From NCBI RefSeq assembly GCF_000021305.1, contig NC_011772.1, positions 2,022,001 through 2,086,000 of the forward strand: a DNA stretch of 64,000 nucleotides, read 5' to 3'. A program made the position numbers and the translations under genes. Of the stretch, positions 52,723 through 61,891 are shown one piece after another. The notes under the pieces were generated by a model. The model was not told where the DNA came from, searched no databases, and saw only the letters and a program-made list of their open reading frames with translations. Every line of letters starts with the position of its first letter. Within the stretch, counting starts at the first letter, position 1. The stretch is from Bacillus cereus G9842 (GTDB lineage Bacteria; Bacillota; Bacilli; Bacillales; Bacillaceae_G).

Positions 52723-53159
52723 GAATATATGAGGCAACAATTGCAGATTTAGATGGACTAGCATCAGTTTTTAATAACTATCGCATGTTTTATAGGCAGG
52801 ATTCTGATTTAGAAGGGGCAAAAGTATTTTTACGAAACCGAATTGAGAAAAAAGAGTCCGTTATTTTCGTAGCAGTTGAAGACGGCGAATATATTGGGTT
52901 CACACAACTATATCCATCATTTTCTTCCATTTCAATGAAAGAATTATGGATTTTAAATGATTTATTTGTACAAGCGGCGAAGCGTGGAGCCGGAACAGGT
53001 AAAAAATTATTAGAAGCTGCTAAAGAATACGCATTAGAAAATGGAGCAAAAGGTGTAAAATTACAAACAGAGATTGATAATTTATCAGCACAACGATTAT
53101 ATGCTGAAAATGGTTATTTGAGAGATAATCGTTATTTCCATTACGAATTAACGTTTTAA
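52719..53159 (+). CDS. GNAT family N-acetyltransferase
   Basis: This 146-residue enzyme starts MRIYEATIADLDGLASVFNN, with GGAATGGAG before an ATG overlapping the previous stop. The acetyl-CoA site is in LNDLFVQAAKRGAGTGKKLL (RGxGTG) and AEYALENGAKGVKLQTEIDN, and the final strand is AQRLYAENGYLRD. It is translationally coupled to the TrmO-like gene. The acceptor substrate is unknown. Confidence 0.88.
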   Translation: MRIYEATIADLDGLASVFNNYRMFYRQDSDLEGAKVFLRNRIEKKESVIFVAVEDGEYIGFTQLYPSFSSISMKELWILNDLFVQAAKRGAGTGKKLLEAAKEYALENGAKGVKLQTEIDNLSAQRLYAENGYLRDNRYFHYELTF

Positions 53160-53253
53160 AAAATTAAGTTGAAAGAGGCATTTTCAAGAAAAAGAATTTC
53201 TTTGTAATGAGAAATACTTTTTTATTTTTTCCTAAATTAAAAAGTATGACAAT

Positions 53254-53289
53254 AACGATAAAACGATATTTATTTATTGTTAAACGATA
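53254..53289. promoter_or_regulatory. Three AACGATA boxes, candidate operator
   Basis: AACGATA occurs at 53254-53260, 53262-53268 and 53283-53289, upstream of the DUF2975/XRE pair. Direct repeats at such spacing suit binding by the encoded YozG-like repressor. Confidence 0.35.
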
Positions 53290-53348
53290 AATTATGTGGT
53301 AAAATTATGTTGTCATTAAATAAGTGAGTTATTGTAAATGAACCTTAA

Positions 53349-53823
53349 ATGAAGTTCAACAACGTTCTTAAAAGTAATTATTTTTCTTTCTGGAATTGCA
53401 GTGCTTGCCTTATGCATATTTTTAGTGCCGGAAATGGCGAATTTTGTAGCGAATTTGTATCCTAATATCGCTCCGATAAAATATCTTGTTTTTATTGTGA
53501 TGTATGTAGCAGCTGTGCCTTTTTATGTTGCTCTTTATCAGGCTTTCAATCTTTTACAGTATATTGACGAGAACACAGCGTTCTCGGAATTATCTGTAAA
53601 GTCGTTAAAGAATATAAAGCGCTGTGCAGTTACAATCAGTGGTTTGTATGTATTAGGTTTGCCACTTTTTCATTTTATAGTGAAGAAAATGGAACCTCCT
53701 ATTGGGTTAGTGGGACTTATTATCATTTTTGCTTCGTTCGTTAGCGCTGTTTTTACCGCTATCCTTCAACGCCTTCTACAAGAAGCAATTAACATAAAAT
53801 CAGAAAATGATTTGACAGTTTGA
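53349..53823 (+). pseudogene. DUF2975 membrane protein, frameshifted at codon 3
   Basis: From a plausible ATG at 53349 the frame reads ATG AAG, then one extra T (53355) shifts it; in the next frame STTFLKVIIFLSGIAVLALC leads smoothly into the DUF2975 body (VPEMANFVANLYPNIAPIKY, four helices, ending ENDLTV). The frame has an upstream TGA and no start except GTG at 53401. DUF2975 proteins usually accompany an XRE regulator, as here. A shortened product from GTG 53401 cannot be excluded. Confidence 0.65.
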
Positions 53824-53833
53824 GGTGGCGGAT

Positions 53834-54052
53834 ATGACAATTATTATTAATATTGACGTCATGTTAGCAAAATGAAAGATGAGTGTAACGGAGCTTTCGG
53901 AGAAGGTTGAAATTACGATGGCGAATCTTTCTATTTTGAAAAATGGGAAAGCAAAAGCGGTTCGTTTTTCAACATTAGAAGCGATATGTAAAGCTTTGGA
54001 GTGTCAGCCAGGGGATATTTTGGAGTATAAAAACGATGAGAATACTCAATAA
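53834..54052 (+). pseudogene. YozG-like XRE regulator with in-frame TGA
   Basis: After GAGGTGGCGGAT an ATG opens MTIIINIDVMLAK, then TGA at 53873, then KMSVTELSEKVEITMANLSI ... STLEAICKALECQPGDILEY. The HTH domain of this family normally continues as LAKRKMS, so CGA to TGA is the likely mutation. The HTH continues intact to 54052. Restart at ATG 53879 could make a 57-residue protein lacking helix 1. Confidence 0.75.
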
Positions 54053-54086
54053 AAACAGATAACAAATGTAAATAATAGAAGTCAAT

Positions 54087-54120
54087 AAAGAAGGGATAGC
54101 CACTAAGCTATTCCTTCTTT
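54087..54120. terminator. Bidirectional terminator
   Basis: AAAGAAGGGATAGC pairs with GCTATTCCTTCTTT around CACTAA, ending the XRE remnant and possibly the HAD gene from the other side. Confidence 0.8.
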
Positions 54121-54200
54121 ACGTTAATTGCTGTTAGTAATAAAAAATATAATTTGAATTGCAATGTCTGCTTATCAAAAGGGAACTTGCTACCTTTGTA

Positions 54201-54728
54201 TTATAGTTGATTTAAAACCCAGTTTGTTGCATCTTCAAAGTTATCTGCAATGTAGTTTGGTTCAATATGTGCCCATTTGTCTCGGTACGTATGCAAAGCA
54301 TCATACCCAGCTCCTGTTCGGACTAGAATCGTTGTCGCATTTACTTTTGCTCCTGCAACAATATCAGTCCAGCGATCACCAACTACAGCACATTGTGTTA
54401 AATCAAGCCCATGTTTTTTTGCTGCTTTAAGCAGCATGCCTGTACTCGGTTTACGGCATTCACAACCATCACCGTGTTTATGAGGACATACATAAATATC
54501 ATCAAAACCGAAGCCTTCTAATTCTTGTACAAAATCGGCTACAGTTGCTATTCCATCTGCAATCCCAGGTTGATTTGTGAAAGAGAAAATTTTTATATTC
54601 TTAGCTTTTAGTTTTTGCAAGGATGTTTTTGTGAATGGAAATAATGTAAAAGATCCTGGATAATGTATTGTAGTGTCACCACCAATTGTACCGTCACGAT
54701 CAATGAAAATTGCTTTAATGTTTGTCAT
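54201..54728 (-). CDS. HAD-IIIA phosphatase, GmhB/histidinol-phosphatase-like
   Basis: This 175-residue enzyme has motif I IFIDRDGTIGGDTT, motif II FSFTNQPGIADG, the zinc loop CPHKHGDGCECRKPSTGML with Cys-His-Cys-Cys ligands, and motif IV CAVVGDRWTDIVAGAKV. This is the GmhB-type pattern (heptose bisphosphate or histidinol-phosphate phosphatase). There are no heptose genes nearby, so the substrate is uncertain. AAGGGGC precedes the ATG. Confidence 0.85.
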   Translation of the reverse strand: MTNIKAIFIDRDGTIGGDTTIHYPGSFTLFPFTKTSLQKLKAKNIKIFSFTNQPGIADGIATVADFVQELEGFGFDDIYVCPHKHGDGCECRKPSTGMLLKAAKKHGLDLTQCAVVGDRWTDIVAGAKVNATTILVRTGAGYDALHTYRDKWAHIEPNYIADNFEDATNWVLNQL

Positions 54729-54757
54729 AGTTATAGCCCCTTCAATTTATAAGTAGT

Positions 54758-55189
54758 TTAAAAATGTTTTACAAATCGGTAGCCATTTACCTCATAGCCT
54801 AATTTTTTGTAAAAAGGATGAGCTTCTACTCTTTTTGTTCCACTAACTAGCCATGTGCCAATGCAATTATGTTTCTTTGCTAATTGTTCTGCATAATCCA
54901 TCAAAACTTGTCCAATGCCTTTACGTCGTATGTTAGAATCAACGCTAATAATTGAAATCTCTCCATAACGTGTTACATCTTCTAAATTTTCACGTATACG
55001 AAATCCAAGTAATCCAAATATAGCTTCTTCTTCCTCGTAAACATATAAAAAATCAAACGGACTCATTTGTACGAATTGTAATCGATTGTTCATATCTTCA
55101 TAGGAAATAGAGGAACCTTTTAATTCTTTCGTTAAAGAACAAAGTGCGTCTATATCATCTATCGTTGCTTCACGAATTTGAAAAGACAT
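54758..55189 (-). CDS. GNAT family N-acetyltransferase
   Basis: This 143-residue GNAT starts MSFQIREATIDDIDALCSLT; TTGGAG lies before the ATG at 55189. The acetyl-CoA motif reads SVDSNIRRKGIGQVLMDYAE and the last part WLVSGTKRVEAHPFYKKLGY. The GTKR-x-x-AHxFYxxxGF pattern is typical of small-molecule amine acetyltransferases. It is 29 bases from the HAD gene on the same strand. Confidence 0.88.
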   Translation of the reverse strand: MSFQIREATIDDIDALCSLTKELKGSSISYEDMNNRLQFVQMSPFDFLYVYEEEEAIFGLLGFRIRENLEDVTRYGEISIISVDSNIRRKGIGQVLMDYAEQLAKKHNCIGTWLVSGTKRVEAHPFYKKLGYEVNGYRFVKHF

Positions 55190-55343
55190 ATTATCCACTC
55201 CAATAAAATGTAATCAAACATTTAGTATTCTGTTAAAAAATGTTTTTTCCTGCCATAAAAATAAATATTTTATAATGATATATAGATAGTTATATGTTAT
55301 TCTTTTTCCTTGATTGTATTGGAAATGGAAAGAGGGGAAATGC

Positions 55344-56055
55344 ATGTTAGAAGTAAATATCCGCTCAGCTGGATATGAAATAGGTGAAAAAACAATTCGT
55401 GATATAGCTTTTTCTATCGAAAAAGGTGAACTAGTTGCTCTTATTGGAGCAAATGGTGCTGGGAAGAGTACGACGATAAAAACGATGCTGGGATTACTTG
55501 TAAATATGGACGGTGAAATATCATTCGGTGAAAAGAAAAATCCGTATGCATACGTACCAGAACATCCAACATACTATGATTACTTGACGCTCTGGGAACA
55601 TATTGAATTATTAATGGCAGCTCGTGGAAGTGAAATGGGAAGCTGGGAAGAAAGAGCGGGACAATTATTACATACTTTTTCGAATGGATAAGCATAAACA
55701 TGAATATTTATCAAAGTTTTCAAAAGGTATGAAACAAAAATCGATGCTAATATTGGCGTTTTTAACTGAGCCAGATTTTTATATAATTGACGAATCCTTT
55801 ATCGGTTTAGATCCAGTAGCTACGAAAGAGTTTTTAAGTTATTTATATAAAGAAAACGAGCGCGGAGCAGGAATTTTACTTTGTACGCACGTATTGGATA
55901 CTGCTGAAAAAATTTGTGAAAGATTTTTACTCATTTCACAAGGTACATTAGTCGCAGATGGACATTTAGAATCTATTCAAATGTTAGCGGAAATGCCGGA
56001 TAGCTCATTACTAGACTGCTTTGATATAATTGTAAGGCGTGAACAACATGATTAA
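55344..56055 (+). pseudogene. EcsA-like ABC transporter ATPase, frameshifted
   Basis: The gene starts at ATG 55344 (AGAGGGGA before it). Walker A is LIGANGAGKSTTIKTML; the frame shifts in a run of five T (55676-55680), one more than needed: GQLLHTF should be followed by RMDKHKHEYLSKFSKGM, and the frame downstream supplies exactly that. Signature (LSKFSKGMKQ), Walker B (FYIIDESFIGLDP) and the H-loop (LLCTHVL) are all in the second frame. Repaired length is 236 residues. The cause may be a real mutation, phase variation by slippage, or a sequencing error. Confidence 0.85.
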
Positions 56056-57241
56056 ACAACAATTTTATAAAAGATTATGTCATGAGCTCCAGCGGAAGTC
56101 TATATGTTCGGTAACAGATTGGACAGTCGCGTTATATATTATTATTCCAACACTTATATTTATGGAAATCTATTATAGGTCACTATGGATAAATGAATTA
56201 TCAATGGAAGAGACGATTTATTTCGGATTAGGATTACTCGCATTTTATCTAGTAACATATCCGAGAGGAGTTCGTTCGTTTTTTGAGCAAGCGGATAGTT
56301 TATTTTTAATTTCGTATGCAACACATATGCGAAAATTAGTCCAGTATGGCATGATGTACACATTTGTTCGAATAGCGATAACGAATGTAATAGTAGTCGT
56401 TATTATGTTACCAGTGTTGATGAAAAGTATCGGAGTAACAGAGATACAAGTCGTATTATTTTGGGTATTCTTTACTATATTTCGATTTATGTTGTCGTTG
56501 TTAACAAGATTTATTCATGTACAGGTGGGGAAACGATGGGTTTTATGGATTGTAAAAAATGTAGTATTTTCTATGAGCTTGTCCTTTTTTGGAATTAGTT
56601 TATTTTTTATTTATAAAAATCTATATTATTCAATTCTATTTATCGGTCTAGTAATTTTCTTAAGTAGTGTATTAGTAAAAGAGAAAATGAATTATAAAAA
56701 GTTCTTTTTTAAAGAAATCGAGAAAGAAAAAGAGGAAAGCATGCGCTGGACGAGCGGAATTATGCAAGTTGGTGGTCATGCAGCTAAACCGAGTAGCTCG
56801 AATAAAAAACCGTGGATGTTTCCGCGTTCTAAAAGACTATTAGGAAAAAAAGCAGATTCTCTTATTATCGAATCTTTTTTGAAAGAATTTTTCCGTACAA
56901 GTACTGCACGAATATTTTATATTCAAATTGTATGTATGAGTACTGCAAGTATAATCATGACTCCAAGGTGGATTGCAGCTATTGTTCTTGTATTTACTGT
57001 AGTTGCAATTTCTCGCTATGCGCGTGATTATTGGAATGAATTTACAAAAAAAATGTTTCTTCATTTATATTGTGAAGAAGGAGAATTACTTTTGCTAAGG
57101 TGGAAGGCAGATCGTTATTTACTACTACCAGCAATACTCTTGTATGCAATAGTTATACTTGCCCAGTTTTATTTATTGCCAGCTGTGATTGGTGGCTTTG
57201 TTTTTATTTTATTAATTGTATGGATTGTATTTTTACCATAA
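56048..57241 (+). CDS. EcsB-like ABC transporter permease
   Basis: This 397-residue protein has about eight membrane helices and the EcsB pattern (IKQQFYKRLCHELQRKSICS, FLISYATHMRKLVQYGMMYT and the tail helix FVFILLIVWIVFLP). EcsAB in B. subtilis affects protein secretion and regulated proteolysis; this is a paralog without ecsC. It overlaps the end of the ATPase gene by 8 bases, so its translation may be affected by the frameshift upstream. Confidence 0.85.
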   Translation: MIKQQFYKRLCHELQRKSICSVTDWTVALYIIIPTLIFMEIYYRSLWINELSMEETIYFGLGLLAFYLVTYPRGVRSFFEQADSLFLISYATHMRKLVQYGMMYTFVRIAITNVIVVVIMLPVLMKSIGVTEIQVVLFWVFFTIFRFMLSLLTRFIHVQVGKRWVLWIVKNVVFSMSLSFFGISLFFIYKNLYYSILFIGLVIFLSSVLVKEKMNYKKFFFKEIEKEKEESMRWTSGIMQVGGHAAKPSSSNKKPWMFPRSKRLLGKKADSLIIESFLKEFFRTSTARIFYIQIVCMSTASIIMTPRWIAAIVLVFTVVAISRYARDYWNEFTKKMFLHLYCEEGELLLLRWKADRYLLLPAILLYAIVILAQFYLLPAVIGGFVFILLIVWIVFLP

Positions 57242-57243
57242 AA

Positions 57244-57267
57244 AAAGAGCCATTGACGGCTCTTTTT
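57244..57267. terminator. Bidirectional terminator
   Basis: AAAGAGCC pairs with GGCTCTTT around ATTGAC, with A and T runs outside. It serves the permease and the small gene on the other strand. Confidence 0.85.
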
Positions 57268-57345
57268 CTAGTCTGTAACACATTGATAAATAAAATATAC
57301 TAAAACGAGTATGCTTGCGGCGGAATACATGACATCTAAAGTCAT
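57268..57345 (-). CDS. 25-residue single-helix membrane microprotein
   Basis: On the minus strand GAGGAGG lies seven bases before an ATG that opens a 25-codon frame, MTLDVMYSAASILVLVYFIY plus QCVTD. It is one hydrophobic helix with a short charged end. It is shaped like KdpF-type small subunits, but no kdp genes are near. The near-perfect ribosome site and the shared terminator next to the stop favour a real gene. Confidence 0.6.
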   Translation of the reverse strand: MTLDVMYSAASILVLVYFIYQCVTD

Positions 57346-57523
57346 TCAAGTGCCTCCTCAATATTGTGGTATTAATATTGTATGAAATCTTACAATTTCA
57401 TATTCAAGTGAAAAATATGTGAACGTTAACAAAATTGTAAAGTGCAAAAATTATAATCATTTTGTATAATAGAAGAAACCACCGTTATATAAAAAATAAT
57501 GAGTGAAAGGGGAGGGAACATAG

Positions 57524-58111
57524 ATGCCAAATTGGTTTAGAAAAACCTTAGTCGCATTAATTACCGTATTTACATTTGGTTTAGTGACGCCTCCTTCCAT
57601 ATTGCTTGATAATGCCAAAGCTGCGGACAAGCCTACGAGCACAGCTGGGCAACAAAGTTTGGAGAGCACGTCCTATACATATGAAGAAACGAATGACAGG
57701 TTAACCACCGATACTTTTATTACTTATGCAATGCAAGAAGCAGAGAAGCAGTCGATGCAAAAGTTTGGTACTAAAATTGGTCCAGTAATTGAAGATGAAT
57801 TTAAAGATGTAATATTACCGAAAATTGAAGAGGCAATTGCTGAGCTTGCTAGTGATGTACCAGAAGACTCACTACAATCATTAGCGATTTCTCAAAAACC
57901 AGCTGGTGGAAATAATGAAAAGATTTTTCACGTCTACGATACGAAATCAGGAAATGATTTATTGCGTTTCCATGTAAGAAGAGATCATCCGCCGCAAGAT
58001 GGTTATTATTTTAATTTCCATTATCACCGTTTTGATGATGGATACTCTGGACATCATGAGTTAGGAAATATTTATTGGAATACAAATGTACCGCCGAAAT
58101 GGTTGTCTTAA
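57524..58111 (+). CDS. ypjP: YpjP-like exported protein
   Basis: This 195-residue protein has a signal-like N-terminus (NWFRKTLVALITVFTFGLVT) and the YpjP pattern: DTFITYAMQEAEKQSMQKFG, VILPKIEEAIAEL and the C-terminal HYHRFDDGYSGHHELGNIYW. In B. subtilis ypjP lies next to thyB-dfrA-ypkP, matching the thyA-dfrA genes 4 kb downstream here. Function is unknown. AAGGGGAGGG precedes the ATG. Confidence 0.85.
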   Translation: MPNWFRKTLVALITVFTFGLVTPPSILLDNAKAADKPTSTAGQQSLESTSYTYEETNDRLTTDTFITYAMQEAEKQSMQKFGTKIGPVIEDEFKDVILPKIEEAIAELASDVPEDSLQSLAISQKPAGGNNEKIFHVYDTKSGNDLLRFHVRRDHPPQDGYYFNFHYHRFDDGYSGHHELGNIYWNTNVPPKWLS

Positions 58112-58142
58112 AAAGAACAAGAGAAAATCTTGTTCTTTTTTA
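58110..58142 (+). terminator. Terminator of ypjP
   Basis: AAAAAGAACAAGA pairs with TCTTGTTCTTTTT around GAAAA. Confidence 0.9.
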
Positions 58143-58217
58143 TGTTTATAGAAGGGACAGACAACTATGTTGTTGAATAACATAGGTTTAGAAAAAAGAA
58201 GTAAAAGGAGTATGGAG

Positions 58218-58853
58218 ATGCAAAAATACATTGTTTTTGACTTTGATGGCACATTAGTAGATTCGCAAAATATATTTGTACCAATTTATAATCAAATTGC
58301 TGAAAAGCACGGATATAAAACGGTAAAGGAAGAAGAAATTGAACATTTACGTAAATTAACGATGCCAGAGAGATGTAAACAACTCGATGTACCACTGTAT
58401 AAATTACCGATATTAGCGTTGGAGTTTTATAAATTATATCAGCCTGCTATAAAAGATCTTGTTTTATTTCATGGGATGAAGGATGTATTAGATGAACTAT
58501 ATAAAAAAGGATACGGTATTGCGGTTATATCATCTAACTCAGAAGAGCATATTCGGGCATTTTTACACAAGAATGATATAGAAAATATACAAGAAGTGTA
58601 TTGTTCTAAAAATCTGTTTGGTAAAGATAAAATGATAAAAAGATTTTTAAAATCGAAAAAGATAACAGAGCAGGATATGTTATACGTTGGTGATGAACAG
58701 CGAGATGTAGCAGCGTGTAAAAAGGCTGGAGTGAACGTGATTTGGGTATCTTGGGGATATGATGTCATTGAAACAGTGAAAAAAGATGCACCAGATTATA
58801 TGGTTCATAAGCCGATGGAAATTGTGGAAGTAGTACAAGGAGCGTATTCTTAA
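58218..58853 (+). CDS. HAD-superfamily hydrolase (phosphoglycolate phosphatase-like)
   Basis: This 211-residue phosphatase has motif I YIVFDFDGTLVDSQNIF, motif II IAVISSNSEEHIRAFL and motif IV MLYVGDEQRDVAACKKAGVN. ATG 58218 is favoured because AAAGGAG lies seven bases before it; ATG 58167 and 58212 are alternatives. It is one base from the next gene, so the HAD, VOC and kinase-like genes form an operon of small-molecule enzymes. Confidence 0.87.
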   Translation: MQKYIVFDFDGTLVDSQNIFVPIYNQIAEKHGYKTVKEEEIEHLRKLTMPERCKQLDVPLYKLPILALEFYKLYQPAIKDLVLFHGMKDVLDELYKKGYGIAVISSNSEEHIRAFLHKNDIENIQEVYCSKNLFGKDKMIKRFLKSKKITEQDMLYVGDEQRDVAACKKAGVNVIWVSWGYDVIETVKKDAPDYMVHKPMEIVEVVQGAYS

Positions 58854-58854
58854 T

Positions 58855-59241
58855 ATGAATACACTTCGAGCAGGCATTCATCATATTGAATTTTGGGTAG
58901 CGAATTTGGAGGAGTCCATTTCTTTTTATAATAAGTTGTTTTCCATAATTGGATGGAGAAAGTTAAATGAAGTAGCATATAGCACAGGAGAAAGTGAAAT
59001 ATATTTTAAAGAAGTAGATGAGGAAATCGTAAGGACGTTAGGGCCTAGACATATTTGTTATCAAGCTATTCATAGAGAAGTAGTTGATGAAGTAGCAGAT
59101 TTTCTTTCTAGTACGAAAGTGAAGGTAATACGTGGTCCAATTGAAATGAATCATTATTCGGAAGGTTACTATACGATTGATTTTTACGATCCGAATGGAT
59201 TTATTGTAGAAGTTGCCTATACACCAAAGGCAGAAATGTAA
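58855..59241 (+). CDS. VOC family (glyoxalase/bleomycin-resistance-like) protein
   Basis: This 128-residue protein has the VOC start GIHHIEFWVANLEESISFYN and end DFYDPNGFIVEVAYTP. The metal residues are His (HHIEF), Glu or Gln in IYFKEVD, His in RHICYQAIH and Glu in VEVAY. It could be a dioxygenase, lyase or drug-binding member. It follows the HAD gene by one base and precedes the APH gene by 11. Confidence 0.85.
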   Translation: MNTLRAGIHHIEFWVANLEESISFYNKLFSIIGWRKLNEVAYSTGESEIYFKEVDEEIVRTLGPRHICYQAIHREVVDEVADFLSSTKVKVIRGPIEMNHYSEGYYTIDFYDPNGFIVEVAYTPKAEM

Positions 59242-59252
59242 GGGGAATAGAT

Positions 59253-60185
59253 ATGAAGATAATTACAGCGCAGCAAAACAATATACAAATTGTAAAAGAT
59301 GCAGTGGATATTAAAGAAATTTCTAAAGGTTTTTCGCCTGACAAGAAATATATAATTATGAGTGCGAATAATGAAAAATATTTATTTCGGACAGGCGATA
59401 TAAAAGAGTATGAAAGAAAGAAAATAGAGTTTCAAATTTTAAATGAAATGGTAAAGTGTAACGTACAGGCACAAAGGCCAATTGAAATAGGTATATTGGA
59501 AGAAGAAGGTGTATGCTATAGTATTTTTTCATATTTAGAAGGGGAAGATGCGAAGAGACTATTGTCTACGTATTCACCAAAAGAACAATATGATATTGGC
59601 ATAGAGGCAGGAAAAGATTTAGCGAAAATGCATACACTTGAAGCTCCTAAGAATATACTTCCGTGGTATGAAAGAGCAATGAAAAAACATAGGAAATATT
59701 TAGAGGCGTATAAAACATGCGGAATTAAAATTGAAAATGATGATAAAATTATTAAGTTTATAGATGAAAATGAAATGTATGTAAAGGATCGCCCAAATCG
59801 ATTTCAACACGATGATTTTCATTTAGAAAATATAATTGTACGGGATGGGAGATATGTAGGTGTAGTTGATTTTAATGGTTATGACTGGGGCGACCCACTG
59901 CATGATTTCGTAAAAATTGCACTATTTGCAAGAGACATTAGTATTCCATATTCAATCGGACAAATAGAAGGATACTTTAATGAGAGAATACCAGAGGAGT
60001 TCTGGAAATTATATGCGGTGTACGTTGGCATGACAGTTTTCTCATCAGTTGTCTGGACATTACGAGCAGCACCGCATATGTTGGAGGATACGTTAGAGCG
60101 TCTTCATATTGTATCAGAAGATCATAAAAACTTTGAACTATCGAAGCCGATTTGGTTTCAACCAGATAAGATGGATATGAAATAG
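59253..60185 (+). CDS. Aminoglycoside phosphotransferase (APH)-like kinase
   Basis: This 310-residue protein has an APH/choline kinase-type fold: KKYIIMSANNEKYLFRTGDI near the N-terminus, catalytic loop FQHDDFHLENIIVRDG and metal motif VDFNGYDWGDPLHDF. The Brenner motif usually reads HxDxxxxN; here HDDFHLEN is canonical. Substrate might be a small molecule or antibiotic; actual resistance is not implied. It is third in an operon with HAD and VOC genes. Confidence 0.85.
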   Translation: MKIITAQQNNIQIVKDAVDIKEISKGFSPDKKYIIMSANNEKYLFRTGDIKEYERKKIEFQILNEMVKCNVQAQRPIEIGILEEEGVCYSIFSYLEGEDAKRLLSTYSPKEQYDIGIEAGKDLAKMHTLEAPKNILPWYERAMKKHRKYLEAYKTCGIKIENDDKIIKFIDENEMYVKDRPNRFQHDDFHLENIIVRDGRYVGVVDFNGYDWGDPLHDFVKIALFARDISIPYSIGQIEGYFNERIPEEFWKLYAVYVGMTVFSSVVWTLRAAPHMLEDTLERLHIVSEDHKNFELSKPIWFQPDKMDMK

Positions 60186-60186
60186 A

Positions 60187-60222
60187 AAAGGTAGGTGTGA
60201 TTCGCACCTACCTTTATTTTTT
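60187..60222 (+). terminator. Terminator
   Basis: AAAGGTAGGTG pairs with CACCTACCTTT around a short loop, then ATTTTTT. It ends the HAD-VOC-kinase operon. Confidence 0.88.
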
Positions 60223-60235
60223 ACCATCAAAATAA

Positions 60236-61693
60236 TTATTTGATTTTCTTAAATGTCAGCGGCTGAGTACTTAACATAGCTGGCACATGTAACTGAAGAG
60301 ATGGGAATTCACCACTCACATTCATTTCATAAGCGAATAATAAACTCATTTTCATTTGGAATAAGTCAATTTTTGCAGAGAAGATGTCGTAGTGATGATG
60401 GTGCAATTGAACCTTCATCTCCATAAATTGTACAAATAACGAATCATCTTGTTTGTATACTTGTAATGTTCCGTATGCAGGATGTTCAAAAGTACCAGTA
60501 TAATCCTCTAACTTGTGAGAAGGTGTAGTCCCTTTAATTTGTTCAGGAAGCGATTCAGTTGCTTCTTTCATCATTTCCTTCATTTTCTCAGTATCTTCTA
60601 CAGCACGTTTATGCCAATCAATGGATTCTAATTCAAGTAGTTCGTCATAAATTTGATTAGCGAGATAAGTAGGAAGTAATGTTCCTCCAGCATTCGTTAA
60701 AATGACAAGGCCTATGTTTTCTGTTGGTATGAATGAAACAAGTGCTGAAAACCCATCAATATTACCGCCATGATGAATTACCTTATTACCACGGTAAGCG
60801 CTAATAAACCAACCAAGACCGTAACTATTTAATGGAGATTCAGGAAGTGATAAAACTGGTTGATCTGGAATGGAATTATGTGGTGTATACATTTGTTGTA
60901 ATAATTCAGAGGAGATTAATTCATGATTTCCAAATTTACCTTTGTTTAAGTGAAGAAGGACCCAATTTGCCATATCTTCAATTGTAGAATTAATACACCC
61001 AGCAGCTCCAACTGTATCGATGTTATGGAATGGAACTTCTTTTATTTTACCTTCATTTTCAACGTAAGGTAAAGCATAATCATCTGTAGTTTGTGAATCT
61101 GTAACAGAGAAGTTTGTTTGATTCATATTTAAAGGCTCTAAAATATGTTCTGTAACGTATTGTTCCCACGTTTGATTTGTAATATTTTCCACAATGTAGC
61201 TGATTGTTGTATACATTAAGTTGTTATATAGAAACGCTGTTCGGAACGGCGCATCAAGTGGTAAATGTTTTATTTTTTCAACGAGATTTTTTCGAGATAA
61301 GGAAGAGCTATACCAAAGAGCCTCATGACGGCTTACACCGGTTCGATGAGAAGCTAAATCTCGTCCGGTAACTTGTGAGCTAGCAAGTACTTCAGATAAA
61401 GAGAAGTTAGGTATAAAAGACTGGACAGGACTATCCCAATTAAATTTTTGTTGTTGTGTTAACAAACTTAATGAAAGTGTGCCAAAAGCTTTCGTTGAGG
61501 AACCGATTGCGAATCGAGTATGCGGTGTAACAGCCTCTTTTGTTTCTATATTACGATAGCCGAAACCTTCTGAAATAATAACTTCACCGTCTTTTATTAC
61601 AGCGACAGCAGCACCAGGAACATTTAAATCCTTCATCATTTTTTCAACCGTTGTTTGTAAAGAAGTCATAACAGGCGTTCCAAATTTAGACAT
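60236..61693 (-). CDS. Serine beta-lactamase-like hydrolase (class C/PBP4* type)
   Basis: This 485-residue protein has the SxxK motif in FAIGSSTKAFGTLS, YNN in FLYNNLMYTTISYIVE (YxN) and HHGGNIDGFSAL near residue 310 (HGG, replacing KTG), as in family S12 esterases, D-aminopeptidases and PBP4*. The C-terminal 100 residues form a lipocalin-like barrel (DUF3471-like). No signal peptide is evident, so it may be cytoplasmic. ATG 61693 has TTTGGAGG eight bases before it; the TTG at 61708 overlaps that site. Confidence 0.87.
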   Translation of the reverse strand: MSKFGTPVMTSLQTTVEKMMKDLNVPGAAVAVIKDGEVIISEGFGYRNIETKEAVTPHTRFAIGSSTKAFGTLSLSLLTQQQKFNWDSPVQSFIPNFSLSEVLASSQVTGRDLASHRTGVSRHEALWYSSSLSRKNLVEKIKHLPLDAPFRTAFLYNNLMYTTISYIVENITNQTWEQYVTEHILEPLNMNQTNFSVTDSQTTDDYALPYVENEGKIKEVPFHNIDTVGAAGCINSTIEDMANWVLLHLNKGKFGNHELISSELLQQMYTPHNSIPDQPVLSLPESPLNSYGLGWFISAYRGNKVIHHGGNIDGFSALVSFIPTENIGLVILTNAGGTLLPTYLANQIYDELLELESIDWHKRAVEDTEKMKEMMKEATESLPEQIKGTTPSHKLEDYTGTFEHPAYGTLQVYKQDDSLFVQFMEMKVQLHHHHYDIFSAKIDLFQMKMSLLFAYEMNVSGEFPSLQLHVPAMLSTQPLTFKKIK

Positions 61694-61891
61694 ACTTCTA
61701 ACCTCCAAATATAAATTTTGTTCTACCGCACTATACTTTCGGTAATAGAAAATGAAAACCTTTTTAAATTTGGAAAGTTAATAATTTTGTAAGAATTAGT
61801 GGGAGAAATTTTATTAATTAGGATTATTAACTTTACCATTTTTCATGTTATGATAAATTGCATATACGATTGAAAGAAGGTTTTCCTACAT

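Noticed and set aside
55624..55680. Independent start for the second half of the EcsA-like ATPase
   Set aside because: The apparent Met at 55624 reads out-of-frame sequence of the first half; homology begins only after the T-run, so this is a frameshift, not a separate gene.
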